Positions 1 through 10,739 of a stretch of 64,000 bases of DNA are shown one piece after another. How positions within the stretch are numbered: the first letter of the stretch is position 1; every line of letters begins with the position of its first letter. Location: contig OZ005689.1 in assembly GCA_963930775.1 (NCBI GenBank), positions 29,899,079 to 29,963,078 of the forward strand, read 5' to 3'. The stretch is from Cliona cf. orientalis (taxonomy: Eukaryota > Porifera > Demospongiae > Clionaida > Clionaidae). Position numbers and translations under genes: made by a program. Below the pieces are notes generated by a model, which ran no database searches, was not told where the DNA came from, and saw only the letters and a program-made list of their open reading frames with translations.

Positions 1-982
1 CAGAACTGGGCTAGCTTTATATGTACCTCATGCATAATCAGCACTTTCCATAACATTATAGTACAAATTGGTTATAGTAAGCCCACTCTTGGCATTAGGG
101 TTTATACTACTCCTGCTTTGTGTAATTCGCTAATACCACTCGTGGTTGTACTATAACCTGTATATATTGTGGGTCACTGTAATTCAAAATTTCAAATTCA
201 AATATGGATTGAGTAAAGATTTGAATTATGTGGACAAGGTACTATTACATATCACCAAGGGCTTATAGACCCCAGAGGGGGAGAGGGCATGCATGTAACT
301 GGCACCTGGCGAACTTCAAATCCATAGGCTAAATATAGTATAATCCACATTATCAGTCCATAGCACTAATGCAATCCAGATAGCAGCTGTTACTATAATT
401 GGGGCGAGCCCCCACATAAATGGTACAGCTGTGCGCGAATTTTATAGTATCATATATTATTATTATGGTACGTTGGTCATGCGAAATTATATACCCAGTG
501 ATGCTCTACGGACATAAATGCGAAACATTCTATTGCGCATTCTCATGCCTGGGACACGGGCCGTATATACGCCGTTCTAATTTAGCGAATTGCAAATTTA
601 CACAGGCTCCAAAGGAGGAGAGAGCGAGACAGAGCTCGTCATCAGTTTAACAGTGCAAGGACCAGCTAGCATAAAAATTGCCAGATCAGTAGACATTTGA
701 GCAACACCTAAGCATAACAATCCGATCAAAATTGGCTTCATATTTGGCAAGGCCCATAAGTGGGCATATATTATAGCCTAAGACAAGTATGCCCTACTTA
801 GAATCTGTGGCCAACCTCCTCTGTGATACATATATACCGTACGACAGGTTTTAATTGCGTAGTTTAATAATTGCGTTGTAGTCAAGTCAGGCCAAATTGC
901 GAATCCAATAATTGCGATAGACGACCCCGTACCGTACTCTAGTATACGTGCACGTTTACGTTTACGAATCTATTAATTATAT
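1..982. other. intergenic, no gene recognised
   Basis: AT-rich DNA with short open frames that show no domain, splice context or codon pattern I recognise. A short stretch near 905-935 (CGACCCCGTAC end) recurs inverted near 7887-7918, so this is probably worn repeat DNA. Confidence 0.5.
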
Positions 983-1257
983 AGAGCGCGAGACACAACA
1001 TTCTATTTATGTGTAAAGTCATAGCAGTGTGCTGGGCAGAAAGAAGTCGAGAAGCATAGAATCAGCAAATGACGCCAAAAATGGCCAACAAAGCGTTTCT
1101 ACGAAATCCACACAAATCATGCGTTTGGAACTCCATAAGGAGTATTATAACACTGCAGTTTGGACTCGCAAATGCGGTATGTAGCAGTTAGTGTGGTAAC
1201 AGACAGACAGACACACAGAACGACTACAGTAACCCTCGTGCATGCACCGAGGGTTAA
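983..1257. repeat. TIR repeat family, copy 1 (truncated left)
   Basis: This segment aligns over nearly its whole length with 51820-52100: both carry a GCGCGA-CACA start, a shared AACAAAGCGTT block, a shared ATCCACACAAATCAT block, a (CAGA)n run, and a TAACCCTCG..CGAGGGTTA near-palindromic right end (about 1231-1257). The left terminal repeat seen in the other copy is missing here. No coding capacity. Confidence 0.75.
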
Positions 1258-2086
1258 TAAGTCTCAAGGCCAACATGGCATACCTGATTGTTTCTATGGA
1301 TGTTTAAGGGTTTGATAGATACATGTAGAGGATACATTGTACGTGCATAGATCGTGAGTAAAAAAAATCTTAAAATTTTGTTTGCTCTCAGTTATTAATG
1401 TTTTGTTCTGCATATAGCATATTCGGAGCATCCCTACTAATAAACTCTACCAACTCTATGATAGGAACTAGCAGGTATCATGGTAATTTCATAGCATAAT
1501 CATGCTACATGTATGTTATGCTATAATATATGAACATGCCATAAACCAAAATCAACCATTAGAGACACACTTGGGACAGCTTCAAACTTATGTCCTGATT
1601 AAAGATGAAGTAGGGATGGCAGCACCGAAAAGTATACACACAAGATAAATTTTGTAGAGATAATCACAATCTTTACATCCCTATATTTGCTTTTTGAGTA
1701 CGAGAGTCAATATATGCATCAATGACACTAGCTGCATGATATACCGTGGATCTGGAAATTTTCATGTAAAGGTATGATAAATTTTCGTATAAAAAATATT
1801 TTCGTAGTAACAACCCCTTACTGCATTAGCGTTAATAGTGCAGGCTAATTTTCGTAAGATTAAAATTAATTTCGTAGCCACCATCGACTACGAAAATATT
1901 TTTACAAAGAAAATTTCCAGATTTACGGTAGTGTATACTAGAGTAAATATTAGACCTCAGCAGGAAATTGAGGCAAAGTGGGGAATGGGCAGATATTCCA
2001 TTACCTTACATTATCTTACATTACCTTGTTTGCTGATTCAGCACCTGTGCATCAGCTGGTATGCTGAATAAGCAAACAAAGGTGTA
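1258..2086. other. intergenic with degenerate repeat copy
   Basis: Around 1604-1690 there is a diverged copy of the GTAGGGATGG..CATCCCTA repeat seen at about 25.4, 37.9, 38.2 and 57.5 kb. No gene seen. Confidence 0.5.
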
Positions 2087-2568
2087 CCGTACTCGTTCCA
2101 ATTATCCGAACGGCCAAAAATAATTATTAATATCGCTGTTCGGTGTTAAATAGAAAGTAAATAATTTCGGGCAATGGCTTGTTCGACTGTAAATAGAACG
2201 GATCCAGTGCAAATGGAGAAAGTACTACCACAGCGATGAAGAAACAGCAGTCGATGTCCAACTATAGGTTTATTGTCGTCAGTTCCAGAGCCTGAGCGAT
2301 CGCAAAATTATCGCCGTCTGTGTAAGCTTAAGTCCATATTACCTTTCCGCTCTTACATACTGTCTGAGATATGGTAGCCACACTCTTCGATGAACGTGGA
2401 AGAGTTGTCTCAAGCTCCTGCTGTGGTGTACTGCGTGGCCGTTTGGTTGGTTTAGAGCGGGTGAGAAAACTTGAAATTCAAGATGTTCGATGAATTAGGA
2501 AGGAAATAAAAATACTTAAATCTGCCGTTCGGGCTATTAGAATGTTCGAATAATTAGAGCGAGTACGG
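2087..2568. mobile_element. MITE with CCGTACTCG terminal inverted repeats, TA target site
   Basis: The left end (2087 on, CCGTACTCGTTCCAATTAT) is matched in inverse by the right end, with substitutions, over about 27 bp. TA dinucleotides lie outside both ends (2085-2086 and 2569-2570). No protein-coding capacity. TA duplication fits a Tc1/mariner-type mobiliser, by inference. Confidence 0.7.
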
Positions 2569-2597
2569 TAAATCACGCCTTGAATAGATGAGGCATA

Positions 2598-3044
2598 CCG
2601 TATAGCGGGAAATTTTCGTATGGTGCTAATTTTCGTATATTTCGTATGCTCCATCCCTTATACGAAAACAAAAAGTACGAAAATTTAAACCTACGAAATT
2701 TTTCCTAGCGAGCGTGACCTTTGACCTACAACACACGCAGTCGCTAGCGCAGCTGCAGGTGCTAACGATGTCTCGGTATTGGTTCTTTGCCAAGGCTTCG
2801 AATTCTTCGCCAAAGGCAGCAGTCCAAATGCTCTTGTAAACTCATGGTAGCCTCTCACCATCGCTTCAATCGACAAGATGCCATTGTCAAGCAGTCGGGC
2901 GTGGCCTAGCTAGCATTGCGAGCTGCGCATGCACGCAATCTTAAACTGCAAGCATACGAAATTAAAAAATACAAAAATTTATTCTAAGGGCGCTTTGGTC
3001 AATCATATGAAAATTAGCACCAACGAAAATTTCCCGCTATACGG
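2598..3044. mobile_element. MITE with CCGTATAGCGGG terminal inverted repeats, TA target site
   Basis: Inverted ends of about 40 bp (2598-2640 and 3005-3044) share CCGTATAGCGGGAAATTTTC and a GGTGCTAATTTTC block, differing by small indels. TA flanks both sides (2596-2597, 3045-3046). The interior is non-coding. It starts with the same CCGTA core as its neighbours. Confidence 0.8.
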
Positions 3045-3046
3045 TA

Positions 3047-4891
3047 CATGTACATGTAGAGTTGCATGTAGAACCTGAGCAATGTGGAGTGCCTAAGGTC
3101 TTTCTACGTGTAAATCATGCGGAAACCTGGTAGTCGTGGTTTAACATACATGTACTTACTATACTCTCTCTAATTATTCAAATATTCTAATAGCCCATTA
3201 TCAATACAGCGTACTGTTGCATACAGAGGGGGGTCACACTGGGATTTCCCCCTCCCACACTTCCAGCAGAAATAATTTGATTACATACACAAGTATAAGA
3301 CATTGTTTATTAATAATTACAGAATTATTCTGTGATTTATTTACTAGTATACGCATGGCAGCAGCGCAAAACTGTTTATACACATTCAGTATATATGCCT
3401 AAGTACCGTTTTCCTCTTACAAGCATTGGACCAAACTATTGTTTGAGAAAATGACTTTCTGAATCCAAGAAACATAAACTAAATAGGTATGGCCTTTTGA
3501 GCAATCAACACACTAGTCTCGCTAGCCACACCCCTTCAATCTCAAAAGAGGTCTGGTGACCATGTGTACAGCTAATTGTTCCGTTGGAATGCAATAATTA
3601 CAACAAACATCACAGGTAACTGCAAACAATGCGGGGCCGACTATATTGCGCGGGCCGCCAGTAAAGCGTTGCCAAGCAATAAATTCAAATCTCGAATCTG
3701 ATTGGACGCGACCAAATCCTGTCGCCAGAACAACTCGTATGCACGGTCACCAGACCCCTCTTTCCCTCGGATTGGGGTGTGTGGCGCACGAGACTATCAA
3801 CACACAAGGTAAAGTACAAAGACTTTGAGTGATTGCTTGCCTCAAAGAAGGGTATTCACCACAATGAGCCCTGCACTTCCATCTGCAAATTATGGCAATT
3901 TTATAGAATGCTTCAAGAGAGCAATTAAGTGCTTTAGTTTGTCAACAAAAATCCTCCATTTCCACTATAGGCGGGAGTACCAGCTGCATAATGGTGACTA
4001 CCCTTTGGTGTATATAACAATCATCAGTGCCGCTGTCTACCCCTGCCCCCCCCCCCCCATCCCGCCAATATAAATTATTTACGTTCTAGTTCTCTGACCC
4101 GGCTACCATAGGATTCCAGCGGCTGGACCACTAGACTATTATATAGTCTCACGCTCTGAAATTATCATGCAAAGGTAACTTACTGCTCTGACTGCAGCAA
4201 GATCATTGACCGACGCACTTCGACCCAGGCCATGCGCGATTTGCGCAAGTGTGCGTGCGCTGACCTGCAGTACAGTTAACCCGCCTAGCTGGTTATTATG
4301 TAATAGTTATTCATAGTTATACCGTCACAACTGCGCATGTGCACAATAGCGCCGCGCACGCAGTGCGAGTGTAAGACTTTTAAAAACGACGACCCTAACC
4401 TTCGAAAATATTTTATACTTGACTTGCGGAAGATAGGAGTGCGATTTTGTTAACCAGCTATGTGAGACAATCTAAATGGTATGTTTTCTGATTATTTTGG
4501 AGAGTATACACCCACGCATTTTTTTACTTATAAAGATCGGACCTTAATTTAATTAAAGTCAAAATTTTAAGGGGGGGAAGCGAGGGAGTTTGGAGGGGAA
4601 GCTTCCCCCCCATTGGATGAAATCCTGCCAGCAAACAGTTCCACCTCATCATTAAAGAGGCTGACCTTCCCTCCTTACTTGCCCATCTCTCTCTCTCTCT
4701 CTGGTAATTTGCAATAGCACAGAAAAGCCAATATTCTCGCAGTAGTGATTTTGGGCCCAACCGCCAAGTTTAATTCCCGCCAATATTTCCCGCTATATGG
4801 TAATAATTATTCAGATGCTTGCAAATACCTGCCCTTGCTGGATACATGTACAATACTCTACTTGTTTACTCAAAAAGGCTAAGTTTAATTA
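3047..4891. other. intergenic, no gene recognised
   Basis: Contains a C-tract near 4046-4060 and a GA-rich stretch near 4690. Short open frames show no recognisable motif or splice structure. Confidence 0.5.
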
Positions 4892-5079
4892 CCGTATTTC
4901 TTCTAAAATTCGGCATGAAAATATTGCTTTAGCTTCGCCGAATTTTTAGAGGTTAATATTCAACATTCTGTCTGCGTGTGCATTCCATTCCCGTTTATAG
5001 CATATACGCATGACGACCTTTGCTGAAAAATTAGAGACTATATTCAATCATAAGGGCTGAATTTTTAAAAGAAATACGG
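4892..5079. mobile_element. 188-bp MITE, CCGTATTTCTT ends, TA target site
   Basis: Left end CCGTATTTCTTCTAAAATTC (4892 on) is inverted at the right (ending GAAATACGG at 5079). TA lies at 4890-4891 and 5080-5081. It abuts the next MITE, and the two share the TA at 5080-5081. Confidence 0.75.
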
Positions 5080-5081
5080 TA

Positions 5082-5549
5082 CCGTAGTGCTAGAAATAAA
5101 TGCGTGCTATTAATTAATGCGAAAAATGCGAGTTGCTGAGTGATCGCATTATTTAATATCGCAATGATTTCAACAACGCATTTTTTTTCCAATTGGTGCC
5201 CGCCCATGTTAGTGTGCACTTGCAAGAGCATTCAACACAAGGCGAGTGTACTTTAGAAAAAACTGGATCTCAACAGGAAGACTATAGTTTGCCGGTGAGT
5301 CAGATGACTTTAGATTCTGAAAATCATAATGTCTATGCATGGCTAACTTAGAAGCACTAGACTGGCAAGGCAGGCCAGCTGAAACTGAGCTTCATGATCA
5401 TGTGCATGTCACCGATGTCAGTGATGCAAGTAGCATGTTACCTGGACTCAGGAGAAACTCACATTATTAAAATTCGCATTGCTAAGAAAAATACTGAAAA
5501 TTTAAAGAATCGCAATGTTCTATACACGCAAAAATTTCTAGCACTACGG
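5082..5549. mobile_element. 468-bp MITE, CCGTAGTGCTAG ends, TA target site
   Basis: CCGTAGTGCTAGAAAT at 5082 is matched in inverse by ATTTCTAGCACTACGG ending at 5549, with TA at 5080-5081 and 5550-5551. The interior is AT-rich, with no protein I recognise. It sits back-to-back with the 4892-5079 element. Confidence 0.8.
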
Positions 5550-5551
5550 TA

Positions 5552-7062
5552 TCTCATAAATAACACCATAATTACCCCACATATAACCACAGAAAGTAAA
5601 TTGCTGCTGGAGATACGTACATAAGAACACATCAAGACTGCATGCACATAAAGCAGAAAGAAGTGGGACCACAGCACGCAGTGACACACACACACACATA
5701 ATTTTGTATATACACAGGTACACGAATGCATCCACATATGTACGCACATGCATGTTTGTGGAAATGAGAGAGAAGATACATCCTAGTGGTGCACATTGCA
5801 GTTCTCTGCACTGCTTCTACCTAGCATGGTTACCACACCCACCTACCCCTCTCCACCTTTTAGACACCTCCACAGTGTACGAGAATGGGTGCTTGTTCTA
5901 TGAATTTGTATAATTATAGTAACTCGGAATAGAAAGATAGAGATTACTAGCACTATAGCTGAAATGGATTTTTAAAATACGTCTCCTAGCTCAGAATGGG
6001 TCGAAACTAGTGGAAGAATTTGATTCACACCTTAAAATTTAAATAAGGTTATGGCACTTTGAAGTTTTCCCATACATTTGTATTCCGCTCACACACTAGG
6101 TGAGGGGCGGGGCCACACACGCACATAAATGCGACAACCTTTGTTTCAAATTATAGTGTGGGGCCTGCTTGCATTGTAAGGCTCTACAATGCAGTCTAGG
6201 TGGTTTTTCCGAGTTATATGTGCAAGAAGTATTGCTCGAAGAAGGCAGTGGCAGTCAGCAAATGTCGCCAGAACTAAAGGAAATTCATACGTGTATCCTG
6301 AAATGCCACATAAAGCCTAACGGCACCTTGTTTCAACGTATAAACCAGGCACGTAGATGTACTAGCTAGCTAGCTCAGTAACTCGGCCCCAACCACCGCA
6401 CAACTTCCCAGATACTTGGTTTAATGGTGTGCCATAATTTTTCCATAGACCATACTCTCCATGTAACACTGCATGCATAGTACTCCATAGCAGCTAGGGT
6501 ATGAAAACAGTGCACAACACCCTTAACTTCATATTTCGTTGTGAAATTTCGGCATAATTGGATAATTGGGCAGTGAGTGTGCCCATTCCTCGGAAATGGA
6601 CATTATTATAAATGATTACATCTTCTAGAGAGAGAGAGAAAGAGGAAAGAGAGCACTATCTCTGTTGATCCATGACCTCTTCTCATTATTAGCAGGAGCA
6701 TTATTAACCCAACAATTAAATGAAGTTAAACGCGGTTAACAGCCAAAGGTACAGGGTAGTGGTGTATGTATGTGTGCATACGGACGCCTTAGCAGGGAGT
6801 CGGGTGCGCATGCTTGCGCTCAATGAGGGCCAGCCACAGGCGTAGGTACGGCGCATTGCGGAACAGAGCGGCTCCATTGTCTGATGACAAAAGACAAGGC
6901 AGCCAGCGCTCAGAAGAGTCTCCACGCTCATAGAGAACACTGCTAGCTAACTGGCACCTCGAAGACACAGCAGCCCACCCAGCCCATCCCCGCATGCGCC
7001 AGAACCTGCTCGAGCGCTCAAGCGCTCAGCTGATCGATCAGCTCAGTGAACTAAAGATTATG
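5552..7062. other. intergenic, microsatellites only
   Basis: Holds a (CA)n run near 5690 and (GA)n near 6632-6656. Open frames here look like simple-sequence translations. No gene seen. Confidence 0.5.
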
Positions 7063-7455
7063 GTGCGAGTTAGCGCGAGCTGTCCGGATAATTAGAACAA
7101 CAAAAAATCAAATTTCATTGACTGTCCGGTGTAAGTAGAGGTAAAAAAAAATTCGAAATGGTGTCCGGATAATTAGAGATGTCCGTTAAATTAGAGACAA
7201 TACGGTATAGTGTAAACTCTCTGACAGTACTGTACTAAATACGCAAGCTAGCTTTTACCTGTTCTTTTGTACTGTAAAGCATTGCCACACATACACTGGT
7301 AGCGCGCTAGCGCGAGTTAGCGCGAGCTGTCCGGATAATTAGAACAACAAAAAATCAAATTTCACTGACTGTCCGGTGTAATTAGAGGTAAAAAATAATT
7401 CGAAATGGTGTCCGGATTATTAGAGATGTCCGTTAAATTAGAGACAATACGGTAC
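7063..7455. repeat. two direct copies of a 145-bp repeat
   Basis: Two near-identical units (7063-7207 and 7311-7455) each start GCGAGTTAGCGCGAGC, contain two GTCCGGATAATTAGA-type blocks and end GAGACAATACGGTA. They are separated by about 100 bp. The ACGGTA end resembles the terminus of the local CCGTA MITEs in inverse, so these may be half-elements. Confidence 0.8.
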
Positions 7456-7672
7456 TTGATTAATCCAGTGCAGTGTTTCTGAAGCCTGCAATATCAGTAG
7501 TTATCTACTCCAAAGAGGACTCATTTTTTGAAGACAAGCTCCAGAGACATTGTGGAGTCTTTTGTAATGAAAAATCAGTAGCAACACCTACAGTAGTGAA
7601 GAAGTGGATCTGCAACAATTGGACCGCTGGCGTAACGGCTGTATGCATATAAAATACTTACCATTCACATAT
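7456..7672. other. intergenic, no gene recognised
   Basis: No coding or repeat signal beyond its flanks. Confidence 0.4.
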
Positions 7673-7822
7673 GGTAATTCACAAAAATTTCATTGTTAAA
7701 TAATTTTCATCTCTCGCAAAAGTGACGAAAATAGTAATACTATATACGGTGAGTCGCCATTTGATATGAACAATAATGTTGTCACACAAAAATTTCTAAC
7801 ACAAATATTTCGTGAATTACGG
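7673..7822. mobile_element. 150-bp inverted-repeat element (MITE-like)
   Basis: GGTAATTCACAAAAATTT at the left is inverted at the right as AAATATTTCGTGAATTACGG, about 20 bp with two mismatches. No coding capacity. Confidence 0.55.
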
Positions 7823-7971
7823 TACCGTAGGTTGGGTTTTCAATGATTGTGAATTACAAGTTTCTTTCAGTGTATTACAATTATGAAGTACGGGGTCGAC
7901 CATCGCAATTATTGTTGTCTTCTGAATGTACATGTGTATCCATGGTAGCTGTGCCACGGGATATAAGTAAT

Positions 7972-8092
7972 AGATAAACTATGGTTGCCCAGGATATACC
8001 GTTCATATACCACCCTGAGCTCGAGGGTGTAGCCCAAGAGCAAAGGTGGTATGGTATATGAATGGTGTATCCTGGGCAAACATGGTTTATCT
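7972..8092. mobile_element. 121-bp near-palindrome, foldback element
   Basis: The arms AGATAAAC-ATGGTTGCCCAGGAT and the inverted copy at about 8068-8092 pair over roughly 45 bp, and inner blocks TTCATATACCA/TGGTATATGAA also pair. The transcript would form one long hairpin. This fits a foldback MITE. Confidence 0.75.
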
Positions 8093-8782
8093 GTTTAATA
8101 TCTTGACCGTGAGTAGTCAGTGTAATCAGCAGACTGTTTACTTATTCATATTTGAAACTTGAACAGTTGGAGTACAGTAGGTAGCTAGATCCTATCATAA
8201 TGACAATCTGTACAATAGTTAGTCTATCAAGCTGGAACCCTCCTCAGCTAGTGATTGTATTATGTGCATGTGGGAGCTACTGGCTATAGCTAGTGGAAAG
8301 CTAGTAGCTACAACACAAACTTAGCATGCTAGTGCTGTGTTATTGGACTATTGTCAGGGGTAGGGAGTTATAATGCCTGTGGGCTGGGGTATATGAGAGT
8401 TATACGATGGCTGTTACCTAGGATACAAGGCTAAGTCATGATATTAAAATAGTTATATCACAGACGCAAGGGATGTATGGCATTTACAGTCGATTTCGAA
8501 TGCGTTTGAATGTGCGTGTGTGCGTGGACACGCTGCGTACCAATGTGTGAAGAAGCTGGCCATTCATGCAAGTCCCTAAATTCATAAATTTGTCAGAATG
8601 ATCTACTAGGAGGCATAAATTGCGTGAAATTGGTGGCCTCCCACATGCTCCCACGCACTAGTGCACACATGTTCAAATGCAGCCGAAATCGACTGTACTA
8701 CACTCACCCGAGGGTGCAAAGATCACACTCTGCAATATGTATTGGTATAATACTTGGCAATTTTCAAGGGGGAAATCCCTGG

Positions 8783-8813
<31 letters not shown>

Positions 8814-9084
8814 GTTAATAGTGTTCTGACCGTATATGCTGTACTTGGATTGCAATGCTTGTGGGAAGCAAGTAAAAATGTTAATCACCCGCAAGCACTT
8901 CCTATGTGGCTCACACCATCTGAGTATGCATATGCACAGTACAGCTCACTGAAAGGTTGTGAAAGGTAAACGCTACAGACACGTTTTGCATTACCTCTAG
9001 ACGCTGCATTCTTATATCAACTTATTTTGGTTGTGTAATGCTGTAAGCCACATCCTACATGTATGTACACCTTGACCTTGTGCT
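8093..9084. other. intergenic with long C-tract
   Basis: A run of more than 25 C residues lies at about 8787-8813 (G-tract on the other strand). No gene recognised. Confidence 0.5.
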
Positions 9085-9372
9085 TGCACCATAGAGCTAG
9101 AGCTTGAGCTTGAGCTTGCACCATAGAGCTAGTAGCTAGATCTTGCAGCATAGAGCTAGAGCTTGAGCTTGTACCATAGAGCTAGCTAGTAGCTAGATCT
9201 TGCACCATAGAACTAGTAGCTAGATCTTGCACCATAGAGCTAGAGCTTGAGCTTGCACCATAGAGCTAGCTAGATCTTGCACCATGGACCTTGCACGATA
9301 AACAGCATGGTGCAAGACCTAGCTACATGTAGTGCGTAGCTACCTCTATGGTGCAAGCTGTATGGTGCAAGA
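9085..9372. repeat. minisatellite (TTGCACCATAGAGCTAG units) with inverted end
   Basis: At least seven imperfect units of 25-40 bp built from CTTGCACCATAGAGCTAG and AGCTTGAGCTTG. The last units (about 9305-9372) are in inverse orientation (CTATGGTGCAAG), so the array can fold on itself. It ends about 65 bp before the start of the small spliced gene. Confidence 0.8.
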
Positions 9373-9435
9373 TCATTTCTCATTATATAAAAAGATTCTT
9401 GGATTAAGGATTAGCAACGATTACAAGAAGTAATA

Positions 9436-9945
9436 ATGGGTGATATTTTGAGCGGTACGTAAGTAAACACAGTATTATGCAGTATCACTAACCTCTAGCT
9501 AATATCTTTAGTAGTTGCAGTTAACGAGCTCCACTATCTTCAGTGGCGGCTGGCTGAAAGGGAGAGAATATTGACTGAGATAGAGAGGAGGTGGAGAGCA
9601 GGAGAACGGCTATCTCATGCAGGTAAAACTGTACAAAGTATAAACATATAAAATTAACTCAACCCACCTACATGTGTAACAGCAGATCGTCATCCAAAGA
9701 GGAGCCGTAAACGTAGGAGAGGGCGGCGAAGGCATCCTCCATCTTCCCAGCCTTCTACTGCTGGCAAGTCTTTCCATTCACCTGGGTCCACTCCCACTGG
9801 AAGCTGTAGTCCCGGGCCTTCTACCTCAACAGAGTCTTCTCCTCTTCCTTCTCCTGCAGAGAATTTGATTAACCTTGATGACGTACCACAACCTACATCT
9901 GGACAGTCAATGGAGGGACTAATGGCTACTTTGAATCTTCGTTGA
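9436..9945 (+). CDS. small three-exon gene, basic Ser/Pro-rich protein of unknown function
   Basis: I do not recognise the family. Three exons join without a stop: 9436-9454 (ATG, encoding MGDILS), 9521-9622 and 9683-9945 (ends TGA). Donors GTACGTAAG and GTAAAA and acceptors TTGCAG and AACAG are good, and phases agree (19+102+263 = 384 nt, 127 residues). The third acceptor is an NAGNAG site (9683 or 9686), so one residue may vary. Residues about 7-40 are charged and probably helical (RLAERERILTEIERRW); residues 42-55 form a strongly basic patch (KRSRKRRRGRRR) that looks like a nuclear-localisation or nucleic-acid-binding stretch; the rest is Ser/Pro-rich, ending near MEGLMATLNLR. Nuclear location is inference. 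The gene would be missed by ORF scans because each exon is short. Confidence 0.6.
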
Positions 9946-9992
9946 AAGCAAACTATCCAATGACTGGTACATATTGCATTTAAAATTGTGAA

Positions 9993-10077
9993 AACAAAGA
10001 TTCTCTATGGACAACTTAGTGATTGATGGCAAGTTGTACACCGACCACTAAGCTATTCACAGAGAATCTTCGTTGTC
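9993..10077 (+). other. inverted repeat in the 3' region of the small gene
   Basis: ACAAAGATTCTCTATGGACA and CTTAGTG on the left are matched in inverse by CACTAAG and AGAGAATCTTCGTTGT on the right, about 45 bp downstream of the TGA. It could be a 3'-UTR hairpin or a small foldback repeat. Confidence 0.55.
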
Positions 10078-10739
10078 TTATTTACATTTCATGTTTATTG
10101 TATTTATTATAATACTATCAAATTTTATAAAAAATATTTTTCAGACAATTTTTTTATATAGTCCGTGTCTTAACCTACAATTGGTCAGAACTGTAGAGCC
10201 ATGTGCACAAATAAGGGTGGCCATAGAGATGCAATCTTGAACGAGTGCACAAAGCACCACGCGTTTTGAGAGGCCTACTGAGCAGGCCACCGAGCCTCGA
10301 GCGAAGCGAGAGGCGAGATGGACTGTTCTTTGTCATACCTGTGAATAGTCCAGTAGATTCGACATTCTCGGTCTGCTCGAATGTCTCCCTTGCACACTTC
10401 TTAGTGTTGGTTCGAGCATACAGCTACTGTTGGCCTGAGAGGTGTGGCCTACGCGATATTAGGTTCAAAGTTCATCTGTGCATGCGCACTGTACTAATGG
10501 ACTATCTACTGTTGACATGCAGGGAGATAATACCATTTAGATTTTCTCTTCTGAGCACGTACTGTCAATAGCTCGTGCATATTAGCCACACTATCCCATT
10601 ATTGTGACATCAAACATACTTGTTGTATACTGTCACATCTATATACAGTAATAGTGATGCATGGAATTATCATATAAAATGAATGGACGTGCATAATTAC
10701 CTACATGTACATAATAATATTACACGCACAAAACATACC
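10078..10739. other. intergenic, no gene recognised
   Basis: An open frame of about 100 codons (10245-10571, plus strand) has no recognisable motif and no convincing start context. I do not call it a gene. Confidence 0.4.

Noticed and set aside
5459-5753. Cys/Val/His-rich minus-strand frames
   Set aside because: Generated by (CA)n/(TG)n repeats; no start context or domain.
8754-8894. Proline- and glycine-run proteins
   Set aside because: Produced by the C-tract at about 8787-8813.
10245-10571. 108-codon open frame
   Set aside because: No motif, no supporting exon, and the start lies in ordinary intergenic DNA.
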